A stretch of 22,150 nucleotides of DNA from Chloroflexota bacterium. GTDB taxonomy: Bacteria > Chloroflexota > Anaerolineae > Fen-1058. The stretch covers positions 1 through 22,150 of the forward strand of contig JACRBO010000798.1 of NCBI GenBank assembly GCA_016219235.1. Reading direction: 5' to 3'. A program made the translations under genes and the position numbers. How positions within the stretch are numbered: position 1 is the stretch's first letter; each line of letters opens with the position of its first letter. Below, piece after piece: positions 6,962 through 14,552 of this stretch. A model generated the notes under the pieces. That model saw only the letters and a program-made list of their open reading frames with translations, did not search any database and was not told where the DNA came from.

Positions 6962-8578
6962 TTACAGGGCCTGATGCACGAACCGGCCATCGATCAGCGT
7001 CGCCAGCACCTGCGTGTCCGCAATCGCCATCGGGTCGATGGTGAAGATGTCGCGATCGAGTACGATCAAATCCGCCAGTTTGCCAGCGGTCAGCGAGCCT
7101 TTGCGGTGCTCTTCATACGCGGCATACGCCGCGCCCAGCGTAAAGCCGCGCACGGCTTCTTCGACGGTGAGGCGCTGTTCAGGATACCAGCCGTCGGGCT
7201 GCGGCGACCCATCGGTGCGGCGGCGCGTGACGGCGGCGTGGATGCCCCGGAATGGATTAAACGATTCAACGGGCGCATCCGATCCAAAGGCCAGGGTTGC
7301 CTTCGCATTGAGCTGCGTGCGCCACGCATAGGCGCCCGCGCTGCGTTGGCCCCAGTAGCGATCGGCGATCAGCATATCGCTGGTGGCGTGGCTGGGCTGC
7401 ATCGACGCGATGACGTTGAGTTGCCCCAGTCGGTTGAAGTCGTCGGGGTGCAGCAGCTGCACGTGTTCGATGCGATGGCGTAATCGGCGTGTGGTCTCCG
7501 CCGCCCGACGCTGTTCGTCGGCCCGACGCTGTTCGTCGGCCCGCACCATCGCAAACACATCCAGCACATCGTGCGTGGCCTTGTCGCCGATGGCGTGAAT
7601 CGTGCTCGAGAGGCCCGCCACACTGGCCTGGCGCACGTGCTCGAACATCTCTTCCTTGTCGGTCACCGCAATGCCGCGATTGGTGGTTGAGCCTTCATAC
7701 GGATCGATCATCAGCGCCGTCTGCGGGCCGAGTGCGCCATCGGCAAACGCTTTGACGCTGTTGATGCGCAGCCAGTCATCGCCAAAACCCGATCGGATGC
7801 CGAGCGCGATCGCGTGTTCCAGTAGCGAGACCGGAATGGTCTTGCTGACGCGCAAATTCAACTCGCCGTTTTCTTTGAGGATTTGCCACGCGTGCAGGGC
7901 GCGCGCGCCGTCGAAGTCGTGCACGCCCGTCAGGCCCGCGCGCTGCATGCGCGGCAGCATGTCGCGCAGGGCATCGGCCACGGCGTGCGCCGACTCTTGC
8001 GGAATGATCTTGCTGATCAACTCCATCGCGTCTTCAAGAAAGATGCCGCCTGGTTCGCCATGTTGATCGCGCACGATCTCGCCGTTGGCGGGATTGAGTG
8101 TATTCGTCGTGATGCCGGCCAGTTTCAGGGCGAGCGAATTGGCCCAACCCGCGTGGCCGCTCTTGGCAGTAAGGTATACCGGATGTTCCGGCGCGACTCG
8201 ATCGAGATCGGCCTTTGTCGGGAATGATTCGCCCCAGATATTTTGATTCCAGCCGTGGCCCCGCAGCCATTGGCCTTTGGGTGTGATCGCGGCGCGCTCT
8301 TCGACGCGGCGCAGCAGCTCATCAAGCGTCGGCGCTTCGGCATCAATGCTCTTCAGGCCCAGCGCGAGCCATTCAGCGTGGAGGTGCGCATCGATGAGGC
8401 CGGGGATAACGCACCGACCGTGCAAATCGATCAGTTGCGCGTTGTTGGTCAAGCGCTGCATCAGCGAGTTGTCGCCGGCGGCGATGATGGTGTTGCCGCG
8501 AATGGCAATGGCTTGCGCGCGGGGATGGCTGACATCCTGCGTGTGGATATTGGCGTTGTAGAGCACGAGATCAGACAT
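6962..8578 (-). CDS. YtcJ-like metal-dependent amidohydrolase
   Basis: A 538-residue amidohydrolase-superfamily enzyme. The ATG at 8578 is chosen because GTGAGG lies five bases upstream and the protein then opens with the family strand MSDLVLYNANIHTQD. Metal-site motifs: DAHLH (63-67), HAIGD (328-332), IEH (370-372) and FGSDAP (431-436). VKAFADGALG (275-284) is the typical YtcJ segment that carries the conserved lysine. The C-terminal strand domain (GSLTAGKLADLIVLDRDIF) closes the small beta sandwich. Family members hydrolyse amide or related C-N bonds; the substrate is not deducible. An 18-bp direct duplication encodes RADEQR twice (347-358), in what should be a surface helix. It probably shares the recombinase transcript, with 62 bases between the genes. 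Confidence 0.88.
   Translation of the reverse strand: MSDLVLYNANIHTQDVSHPRAQAIAIRGNTIIAAGDNSLMQRLTNNAQLIDLHGRCVIPGLIDAHLHAEWLALGLKSIDAEAPTLDELLRRVEERAAITPKGQWLRGHGWNQNIWGESFPTKADLDRVAPEHPVYLTAKSGHAGWANSLALKLAGITTNTLNPANGEIVRDQHGEPGGIFLEDAMELISKIIPQESAHAVADALRDMLPRMQRAGLTGVHDFDGARALHAWQILKENGELNLRVSKTIPVSLLEHAIALGIRSGFGDDWLRINSVKAFADGALGPQTALMIDPYEGSTTNRGIAVTDKEEMFEHVRQASVAGLSSTIHAIGDKATHDVLDVFAMVRADEQRRADEQRRAAETTRRLRHRIEHVQLLHPDDFNRLGQLNVIASMQPSHATSDMLIADRYWGQRSAGAYAWRTQLNAKATLAFGSDAPVESFNPFRGIHAAVTRRRTDGSPQPDGWYPEQRLTVEEAVRGFTLGAAYAAYEEHRKGSLTAGKLADLIVLDRDIFTIDPMAIADTQVLATLIDGRFVHQAL
7503..7538. repeat. 18-bp perfect tandem duplication in the amidohydrolase gene
   Basis: GCCCGACGCTGTTCGTCG occurs twice head to tail (7503-7520, 7521-7538). 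It is in frame and encodes RADEQR twice on the minus strand, so it adds six residues without breaking the gene. Confidence 0.9.
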
Positions 8579-8640
8579 GAGTACCTCACGGTTGAACTGA
8601 CCCTGGAGCGGTCGCTTGATCGAGCGTTGTGACATGTGCC

Positions 8641-9663
8641 TCACACAGCCGGCGCGGCCAACTTCTCGATCTTGGGCCAGGCTTCGTACCAGCGCTCTTC
8701 CGATAGGCCCAATTTATGGCGCAGCGTCTCTTCGGCCATACCTTCACGTCGATCGCGCACAGCGCACGTCCAGCGCAGCATTTCAAACGATAGCTGCTGC
8801 GGCAAATTGGCGCGTTTGCTGATGTCGGCCAGGATATATTCGAGATTGCGCGCGGTGCACGGAAAGAGTGCTTGCTGAATGCCATACTGCTGGCAATATT
8901 CGTCCAGCACAACGGGCCACTTCGGATCAAGTTTTAATTTGCGTTCCTTGTGATGATAACGCGGGTCCTGATACCGAATCCACACGACCGGCTCGTCTGG
9001 GTTTGAGCGATCGATGTGTTCCAGGCTCAACGCCATACACTCATTCTTCTTGATGCCGGTCTTGAGCAGCAAGGTGATCAGTAGATAGGGCCGCACATCG
9101 GGCTTGTCGGCTTGATGGCGCAGTTGCTGCGCCACGGCCAGCACCTCTTCGATTTGCGCGTCCGTGAGAATGTCGGGCAGGGGGGTGCTCACGGGGCGCT
9201 GCGTGATCGGCGCGGCGGGATCGCTGGCAATCACGTTGCTTTCGGCCAGCCACTTGAAGAACGCCTTTAAGGTCGTGATCCGGCGCGACAGCGATTTGGC
9301 ATTGCACGGCACGCCGCGATCGTGCAGCAGCCAGTCGATGAAGTTCTCCAGATCCCGATAGGCGATTTGACCGATCGGGCGCGCGGGTGTCGCGAATTCC
9401 ATCAGGATGTTCAGATCATAGAAGAACGATTTGACCGTATGCGGCGACAGCGCGCTCTTTTCCATGTGTTCGCGATACGCTTCGACGGCGGCGGATAACG
9501 ACGACTGTGCGCTCAACGGCTGCCCGGCGGCGCGCGCCCGATCGATCGGGGCGGGTTCCACCGGCAAACTGCCTGATTTCGCAGGCTCTGGCTCCGGCGG
9601 CGCAGCCTCTGACCCCGTCGGGAGTTGATCGAACAGTGATAATTGCAGGCCATTGGTGGTCAT
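8641..9663 (-). CDS. Tyrosine-recombinase-fold protein with degenerate catalytic residues
   Basis: A 340-residue protein. Residues 1-55 are a Pro/Ala/Glu-rich disordered leader. Residues 56-145 match the SAM-like core-binding domain of Xer/phage integrases (LSAAVEAYREHMEKSALSPHTVKSF, then TLKAFFKWLAESNVI). Residues 165-330 match the catalytic domain. The usual active-site set is R, K, H-x-x-R, H/W, Y. Here TGLR reads TGIK (202-205), H-x-L-R-H reads EMLRW (294-298, Arg kept), and LGH reads LGL (318-320). A tyrosine occurs in RWYEAW (324-329), but its role is unclear. It is probably not a normal recombinase and may bind DNA or a Xer partner. The start ATG has GAGGA five bases upstream, and a good promoter lies at 9682-9710. 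Confidence 0.82.
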   Translation of the reverse strand: MTTNGLQLSLFDQLPTGSEAAPPEPEPAKSGSLPVEPAPIDRARAAGQPLSAQSSLSAAVEAYREHMEKSALSPHTVKSFFYDLNILMEFATPARPIGQIAYRDLENFIDWLLHDRGVPCNAKSLSRRITTLKAFFKWLAESNVIASDPAAPITQRPVSTPLPDILTDAQIEEVLAVAQQLRHQADKPDVRPYLLITLLLKTGIKKNECMALSLEHIDRSNPDEPVVWIRYQDPRYHHKERKLKLDPKWPVVLDEYCQQYGIQQALFPCTARNLEYILADISKRANLPQQLSFEMLRWTCAVRDRREGMAEETLRHKLGLSEERWYEAWPKIEKLAAPAV

Positions 9664-9681
9664 GATTATCCTCGTGTGCTA

Positions 9682-9710
9682 AGCGTACCTGATCGAGCAG
9701 TCAGTGTCAA
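9682..9710 (-). promoter_or_regulatory. Predicted sigma-70-type promoter for the recombinase/amidohydrolase/F420 run
   Basis: On the minus strand TTGACA (9705-9710) is followed after 17 bases by TACGCT (9682-9687), 18 bases before the recombinase start codon. The -35 box is perfect and the -10 box moderate. It is back to back with the tRNA promoter. Confidence 0.6.
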
Positions 9711-9726
9711 ATGAACAAATTCACCC

Positions 9727-9755
9727 TTGCACAATGGGCGTGACGGTGGTAAAAT
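9727..9755 (+). promoter_or_regulatory. Predicted promoter of tRNA-Lys
   Basis: TTGCAC (9727-9732), a 17-base spacer, then TAAAAT (9750-9755). The tRNA begins 23 bases after the -10 box, a normal distance for a short 5' leader. Confidence 0.7.
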
Positions 9756-9778
9756 CTTGCGCGCGAAAGCGGTCGGCC

Positions 9779-9851
9779 GGGCCTGTAGCTCAATTGGCAG
9801 AGCAATTGACTCTTAATCAATGGGTTTTGGGTTCAAGTCCCAACAGGCTCA
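9779..9851 (+). tRNA. tRNA-Lys (anticodon CTT)
   Basis: A complete 73-nucleotide cloverleaf. The 7-bp acceptor stem is GGGCCTG with CAGGCTC (one G-T pair) and discriminator A. The D stem is GCTC/GAGC with an 8-base loop. The anticodon stem is ATTGA/TCAAT with loop CTCTTAA, giving anticodon CTT (9812-9814), which reads AAG. The variable loop is GGGTT and the T arm TTGGG-TTCAAGT-CCCAA. CCA is not encoded. The gene has its own promoter and a downstream hairpin, so it is a single-gene unit. Confidence 0.97.
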
Positions 9852-9877
9852 CTACCAGCAACATCTGACCTCCTTTC

Positions 9878-9918
9878 ACACTTCACCCCATCAAGTCTGA
9901 CTTGATGGGGTGAAGTGT
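9878..9918 (+). terminator. Hairpin after tRNA-Lys, shared with the convergent EEP gene
   Basis: A perfect 18-bp stem (9878-9895 with 9901-9918) and a 5-base loop TCTGA, followed by a short TTAT stretch. It lies between the tRNA and the stop of the oppositely read membrane protein gene at 9949, so it can act on both transcripts. Confidence 0.7.
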
Positions 9919-9948
9919 TTATCGGCGAAGTTCACTTTGTGGCGCGGC

Positions 9949-11895
9949 CTACCATCCCAACTCCACCCACAGCGCCGGATGATCGGAGTCCGGCGTCTCC
10001 ATATACTCTGCGCCGTTGATCAGCGTGCCCGGCGACACGAAAACGTGATCGATTCGATCGGACATCGATCGGCCCTGATCGTCCACGCCGTTGGGCCAGC
10101 GCAGCAACCACGCATCGTCCAGCCTCGTGCGCGTCAATCGATATTGCTCGCTGTCCGGTCGAAAATTGAAGTCGCCCATCGCGATCACCGGGAGACTCTG
10201 ATCGATCGATTGCAGTAACGCCTGCTGCTGCACGATTGGTCCATCGTTCCCTAGGTGCGTGACGATCACTTGAAATCGTTTTGATCCCGCCGTAATGGTC
10301 GCGATGATGGCCGCCGTTTGTTCGCCCGCGCTGTAAAAATAGACTACGCGCGGATTCTCGATGGGATACCGCGAGAGCAGCGCAATCCCGAACGTGCCCG
10401 CGCCGACCTTCGGCCCGTAGAATGAATGGAAGCCCAGCTTATCGGCGAAGTAGCGCACCAGATCAGCGTTGCCGCCCGCGATGCGATTGGTGTCTGATTC
10501 TTGCAGGCCGATTACGTCGGGGTTGGCCCAACTCATCAGCGCGAATTGCCCCCAACGATTCAACTGGCCTTCAGCATCGTAGCCTTGTTGGATGTTGTAG
10601 GTCACCACTCGCAACTTCGTCGGCTGGGTTACTATGCCGGCGGGTTGCCGCGATGACCAGGCCACGCTGAACAAGGCTAAAGCGCCGAGTATCGTGATCG
10701 AAAAAGCCAAATCTCTTGAGGAACGTTTGTCACTCGATTGATCAATCGACCGCACCATGAGCAAGGGCAAAGCCATCACCACACCTAACACCGCGAAGAC
10801 CAGCCAGAACCGATCGCGAAACAGCGGCCCGACGACAGGGATGTAGTCGTATACCGTCGTGAAGACCTGCGCGAAGATCATCAGCAGCAGGAACAGGCCG
10901 GCCCGCGTAAAACTTCCGCCCAGCGCCCGAAGCGACGGCTGCCGCGCGATCAGCTCACGACTGTACACGCTCACATCCAGCAGAATCACCGGGAAAAGCA
11001 GGCACGTCAGCGCCAGAGTCACGGATGCCCAGCCGGGCGCGATTGGTTCGGCCAGCGGATAGGCGCCGGGGTTCACCGGGAAATCGATGTGATGCGCCAG
11101 CAGCGTGGCCGTGAGCGCGATCACGAAGGTCGCATTCCAGATCAAAATCGTGTTGCGGGGCATGTGCAGCAACCAACGGTGGCCCAGCGCAAACGCACTC
11201 AAGGCCAGCACGACCAACACGAGTACCAGGCCAAAATCGGCTCCTGTCCAGCGTGCGATCACGTTGGGGCTGGTGAAGGCAAAATACAATAGCGTCAGTG
11301 CCGCCATTAAACCCAGCGCCAAACCGGTTGTCACGAGAAACCGGGGTCGAGTTGAATTGATCGGGCGGGCGGAACGATCGGGGTGGCGTAGCCATGACAA
11401 AAGGGCCTGAGCTGCCCAGATCGCCCAAACCAACGTCAGGCCGAAACTCGGCTCAGTGGGTCGCGCCTTCGCCGCGAGGGTCAAGGCAAGCCCAACGCTG
11501 ACACCCAGCCCCAGATTGGTGGAGTCGTTCACCTCGGTGGCGCGGTTTGTATCAAAGAGCCACACTGGTAGCCACACCAGGCACGCGCCCACGCCCAGAC
11601 CAGTGACAAGCAGACGGCCCCGCGTATCCAACAAAACCTCCGCTATACTGGTCAACATGATCAGCCCGATTAAGGCCAATTGCCCCCGCCTGGCCGGCGC
11701 ACGACGAAATAGCAGCAACAGAGCGGGCGCAGAGAACACCACCACCGTCACGATCTCAGGCGGGATGTCCGTGCCCAACAGGCCAAACGCATACACCGCA
11801 GCCACAAAGTCTGTGAGCAGTTGGAAGAAGAAAAAGCAAATGATGCCCAGCCAGAGCCAATCATAGCGATTTGCTGTCGGACGTGTATCTTTCAT
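9949..11895 (-). CDS. Polytopic membrane protein with C-terminal endonuclease/exonuclease/phosphatase (EEP) domain
   Basis: A 648-residue protein. Residues 1-410 are very hydrophobic, with roughly twelve membrane segments separated by short polar loops. Residues 428-648 are an EEP domain with its motifs in order: TYNIQQG (432-438), LQES (464-467, metal-binding Glu), TH (546-547), GDFN (574-577), DRIDH (613-617) and SDHP (637-640, catalytic Asp-His). All key residues are present, so it should be an active metal-dependent phosphodiesterase or phosphatase. Fusion to a membrane domain suggests a lipid or membrane-linked phosphate substrate, as in eukaryotic CWH43-type proteins, though this is an analogy only. 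The ATG has GAGGA six bases upstream. A promoter (12070-12099) and a structured leader (11930-12016) precede it. Confidence 0.88.
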   Translation of the reverse strand: MKDTRPTANRYDWLWLGIICFFFFQLLTDFVAAVYAFGLLGTDIPPEIVTVVVFSAPALLLLFRRAPARRGQLALIGLIMLTSIAEVLLDTRGRLLVTGLGVGACLVWLPVWLFDTNRATEVNDSTNLGLGVSVGLALTLAAKARPTEPSFGLTLVWAIWAAQALLSWLRHPDRSARPINSTRPRFLVTTGLALGLMAALTLLYFAFTSPNVIARWTGADFGLVLVLVVLALSAFALGHRWLLHMPRNTILIWNATFVIALTATLLAHHIDFPVNPGAYPLAEPIAPGWASVTLALTCLLFPVILLDVSVYSRELIARQPSLRALGGSFTRAGLFLLLMIFAQVFTTVYDYIPVVGPLFRDRFWLVFAVLGVVMALPLLMVRSIDQSSDKRSSRDLAFSITILGALALFSVAWSSRQPAGIVTQPTKLRVVTYNIQQGYDAEGQLNRWGQFALMSWANPDVIGLQESDTNRIAGGNADLVRYFADKLGFHSFYGPKVGAGTFGIALLSRYPIENPRVVYFYSAGEQTAAIIATITAGSKRFQVIVTHLGNDGPIVQQQALLQSIDQSLPVIAMGDFNFRPDSEQYRLTRTRLDDAWLLRWPNGVDDQGRSMSDRIDHVFVSPGTLINGAEYMETPDSDHPALWVELGW

Positions 11896-11929
11896 AATCG
11901 ATCCTCGTGGTTAGGAATGAGAACTTAAT

Positions 11930-12016
11930 AACTTGCCCAGTTCGCTCGGCTTGGATTGCCAAATCCAAGCCATTGCCGCTGGATTGCCAAATCCAGCGGG
12001 AGCAAGCGGGCAAGTT
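11930..12016. promoter_or_regulatory. Cloverleaf-like inverted-repeat structure in the leader of the EEP membrane gene
   Basis: A closing stem AACTTGCCC / GGGCAAGTT (11930-11938, 12008-12016) and a short inner GCTC/GAGC stem (11944-11947, 12000-12003) enclose two hairpins with the same 4-base loop GCCA: a 9-bp stem (11949-11970) and a 10-bp stem (11976-11999). Because it is palindromic it can form on either strand. On the minus strand it lies between the predicted promoter and the EEP start codon. Confidence 0.7.
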
Positions 12017-12069
12017 GTTTAATCCACGATCCTTAGTGGTCGCCAGAGCGGCGATTGATTCAAGGCAAC

Positions 12070-12099
12070 ATTATCGCATGAACGCGGGTGAATGATCAA
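12070..12099 (-). promoter_or_regulatory. Predicted promoter for the EEP membrane gene
   Basis: On the minus strand TTGATC (12094-12099), an 18-base spacer ending in TGC, then GATAAT (12070-12075), giving an extended -10 box. The implied 5' leader is about 165 bases and contains the cloverleaf-like structure. Confidence 0.5.
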
Positions 12100-12110
12100 T
12101 TGGCTGTCAA

Positions 12111-12146
12111 TGCAAAATGGCGACTTCTAATGAAGTCGCCATTTTG
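12111..12146 (-). terminator. Strong hairpin downstream of galK
   Basis: A perfect 16-bp stem beginning GCAAAATGGCGACTTC, a 4-base loop, and the complement ending in ATTTTGC. The A-rich and T-rich stem ends make it terminator-like in both directions. It is the strongest of the hairpins after the gal operon. Confidence 0.65.
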
Positions 12147-12165
12147 CGCGACGGTGGTCTGCGGT

Positions 12166-12262
12166 GGCCAGCGGTTGGCCATCGATTGGAAATCGACGGC
12201 CAGCGGTTGGAAGCCCGCAAAGCGGGCTTGATTTCGAGTAGCCGTCGGATTTTATCCGATGG
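12166..12262. repeat. Cluster of three short hairpins with 13-bp direct repeats, downstream of galK
   Basis: Three consecutive hairpins: 12176-12202 (12-bp stem, one mismatch, GGA loop), 12211-12229 (AAGCCCGC stem, AAA loop) and 12242-12262 (9-bp stem, one G-T pair, TTT loop). The 13-mer GGCCAGCGGTTGG occurs at 12166-12178 and again at 12198-12210. With 11930-12016 and 12111-12146 these explain most of the 380-base gap between the galK and EEP genes. Confidence 0.75.
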
Positions 12263-12276
12263 CGGGGCGATATGCA

Positions 12277-13464
12277 TTACGCCGCCTCGACGATCTCCGC
12301 CCCGTTCGTCGCTCTGCACACATAGATATTGGGCATGCGCCCGGTGACAGCCTGATAGTCCGTCGACACGCCATGCACAAAATCTCTGGCCGCATCAGCG
12401 CGCACCAGCGCCACCGCGCAGCCGCCGAAGCCTGCGCCCGTCATCCGTGCTCCGTAGCATTCTTGGCGGCGCTGTGCCGCTTCGACCATCACGTTCAACT
12501 CAGTACTCGACACTTCGAAGTCGTCGCGCAAACTCACATGGCAGGCATTCATCAGCTGGCCCAGTTCAACCGCATCGCCGCGTCGCATTGCCTCGACGGC
12601 GCGCAAGGCCCGATCGTCTTCCGTCACGACATGCCGCGCGCGGCGGCGCGTGATCGAATCGAGTTCATCGGCTCGTGCGTTGAATTGCTCCACGCTGACA
12701 TCGCGCAACGCTTTCACGTCGAAGAAGCGCGCGGCGGCTTCGCACTGTGAACGACGCTCGTTGTACGCGGAATCAACCAATCCGCGCCGCGTGGCCGTAT
12801 CCAGCACGACGACGACGGTCTCCGCGGGCAGGGGCACGATCTGCAATTCGAGCGATCGGCAGTCGATTAACACGGCGTGATCGGCTTGCCCCGTCGCGGA
12901 TATCATCTGATCCATGATGCCGCAGTTGACGCCCACCCACTTATTCTCGGCGCGTTGGCCCAGCCGCGCCATCGCAGGCGCGTCCCACGCGAAGCCGGAC
13001 ACGGCGGCGAAAGCGCGGGCCGCGGCCAATTCCCACGCGGCCGACGACGACAGTCCCGCACCGATCGGCACATCGCCCGCGACGACGCCCTCCCAGCCGC
13101 GCACGTCGAAACCGGCCTCGATCAGCGCCCAGGCCACACCCTTGAGGTATTCTCCCCACCCCGATTGTTTCTCGAAATGATCGAGATCGAATTCAACTGA
13201 TTCGCGCATATCGAGTGAATAGGCGGACACGCATCGATCGGGGCGGGGGCGCAGCGCGATCCACATCGCGCGATCGATCGCCATCGGCAAGACAAAGCCG
13301 TCGTTATAATCGGTATGCTCGCCGATGAGGTTGACGCGGCCCGGCGCGCGCACGATGGTCGTCGGCGCTGCGCCAAACCGCTGCGTAAACTCAGCGCTTA
13401 CCTGTTGCTGCAGAGGCTTGCCGTTGTTCGCCGGCGGTGTGTCGGTGTGAAGTTGAATGCTCAT
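12277..13464 (-). CDS. galK: Galactokinase
   Basis: A 395-residue cytoplasmic enzyme that phosphorylates alpha-D-galactose at C1 with ATP in the Leloir pathway. Motifs: the galactokinase signature APGRVNLIGEHTDYNDG (40-56), with the conserved Arg43 and sugar-binding Glu-His-x-Asp; the GHMP ATP loop PIGAGLSSSAAWELA (133-147); GVNCGIMDQ (178-186), with the catalytic base Asp185; and the C-terminal GHMP motif RMTGAGFGGCAVALV. Length is normal for the family. The start ATG follows the galT stop by 3 bases and uses AAAGG nine bases upstream within the galT end, so the two are translationally coupled. It is the last gene of the operon. Confidence 0.95.
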   Translation of the reverse strand: MSIQLHTDTPPANNGKPLQQQVSAEFTQRFGAAPTTIVRAPGRVNLIGEHTDYNDGFVLPMAIDRAMWIALRPRPDRCVSAYSLDMRESVEFDLDHFEKQSGWGEYLKGVAWALIEAGFDVRGWEGVVAGDVPIGAGLSSSAAWELAAARAFAAVSGFAWDAPAMARLGQRAENKWVGVNCGIMDQMISATGQADHAVLIDCRSLELQIVPLPAETVVVVLDTATRRGLVDSAYNERRSQCEAAARFFDVKALRDVSVEQFNARADELDSITRRRARHVVTEDDRALRAVEAMRRGDAVELGQLMNACHVSLRDDFEVSSTELNVMVEAAQRRQECYGARMTGAGFGGCAVALVRADAARDFVHGVSTDYQAVTGRMPNIYVCRATNGAEIVEAA

Positions 13465-13467
13465 CGA

Positions 13468-14529
13468 TTAGTGCCTTTGTGATCGAAAATGAATGTCGCC
13501 TAAACCGCGCAGCCGATCGGCCGCCTGCTCAGCCGTGAGGTCACGTTGCGCCTCGGCCAGCATCTCGTAGCCCACCATGAATTTCTTCACCGTGGCCGAC
13601 CGCAGCAGCGGCGGATAGAAGTGCGCGTGGAAGTGCCACTCGTCATGCGGCAGACCATCCGTCGGGCGTTGATGAAAGCCCATCGAGTAGGGGAATGAAA
13701 TCTCAAACAGGTTGTCATACTTCGCGGTGACTCGACGCATGATGTCGGCCAGCGAAGCGACTTCGAGTCGATCGAGATCGGTCAGCGCGCCGCGGTGCCG
13801 CTTAGACATCAGCAAGATCTCAAACGGCCACACCGCCCAGAACGGCACGAGCGCGATAAAGTTTTCGTTCTCTGCGACGATGCGCTCTTGCGCGCGCAGC
13901 TCCTCGCCCAGGTAATCGCATAACAGGCACGCCTGATGGTTCAGCCAGTAATGTTGCTGCGCGCTGAGTTCTTTGGCCGGTTCGTTGGGCAAGTGATTCA
14001 CCGCCCACACCTGGCTGTGCGGATGCGGGTTGGAACAGCCCATCACCGCACCCTTGTTCTCAAAGACCTGCACGTAGTTGACGAAGTCGAGCGCGCCGAG
14101 TTCGCGCGTTTGATCGGTCCACGTGCGGATGACATTCTCGACTTCGATTTGTGAGAGTTCGGGCAGCGACAGATCGTGGCGCGGCGAGAAACACACGACG
14201 CGGCAAGTGCCAGGTTCAGGTTCGGCGATAAGCAAATCTGAAGAGGTGACAGGGTGAAGAGGTGACGGGGTGCCTTCGGTCACCTTGTCAGGCAATAGCG
14301 CGGCGAAGTCATTGTCGAACACAAACGTCGATTCGTACCTGGGGTTCTGAATCGTGCCGCCGACGCGTGAATTGCCGGGGCACAGGTAACACGTCGGATC
14401 GTAGTGCGGCAGATCCTCGGGCGGAGTCTTCTCGACCTGGCCCAGCCACGGGCGTCTGGCGCGATGCGGCGAGACGAGTACCCATTCGCGGGTCAGTTGA
14501 TTGAAGCGGCGATGCGGTGAGTCTAGCAT
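13468..14529 (-). CDS. galT: Galactose-1-phosphate uridylyltransferase
   Basis: A 353-residue enzyme exchanging galactose-1-phosphate with UDP-glucose. The ATG at 14529 is chosen over an upstream in-frame ATG because GAGGA lies five bases before it and the upstream option would overlap the GH35 stop. Zinc and active-site residues match the E. coli enzyme: CYLC (Cys47, Cys50), SPRH (His118) and NPHPHSQ (167-173), with His171 the expected uridylylated nucleophile. [11 protein letters not shown] near the C-terminus is also typical. Two 16-bp tandem units (14241-14272) encode part of the variable loop around residues 86-98 without disturbing the core. It sits 23 bases after the GH35 stop and 3 before galK. 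Confidence 0.95.
   Translation of the reverse strand: MLDSPHRRFNQLTREWVLVSPHRARRPWLGQVEKTPPEDLPHYDPTCYLCPGNSRVGGTIQNPRYESTFVFDNDFAALLPDKVTEGTPSPLHPVTSSDLLIAEPEPGTCRVVCFSPRHDLSLPELSQIEVENVIRTWTDQTRELGALDFVNYVQVFENKGAVMGCSNPHPHSQVWAVNHLPNEPAKELSAQQHYWLNHQACLLCDYLGEELRAQERIVAENENFIALVPFWAVWPFEILLMSKRHRGALTDLDRLEVASLADIMRRVTAKYDNLFEISFPYSMGFHQRPTDGLPHDEWHFHAHFYPPLLRSATVKKFMVGYEMLAEAQRDLTAEQAADRLRGLGDIHFRSQRH
14241..14272. repeat. 16-bp tandem duplication within galT
   Basis: AAGAGGTGACAGGGTG and AAGAGGTGACGGGGTG lie head to tail with one difference. They encode a loop of GalT, a region that varies in length in the family. Confidence 0.8.
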
Positions 14530-14552
14530 AATGGTCCTCTTTTGAAAACGGA

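Noticed and set aside
6671..7483. 270-residue plus-strand frame
   Set aside because: It is antisense to the unknown small gene and the amidohydrolase, with no domain, and is typical of shadow frames in high-G+C genes.
8641..9851. Integrated element using tRNA-Lys as attachment site
   Set aside because: A recombinase lies near a tRNA 3' region, but its active site is degenerate, it reads away from the tRNA, I saw no second copy of the tRNA 3' end, and neighbouring genes are housekeeping types.
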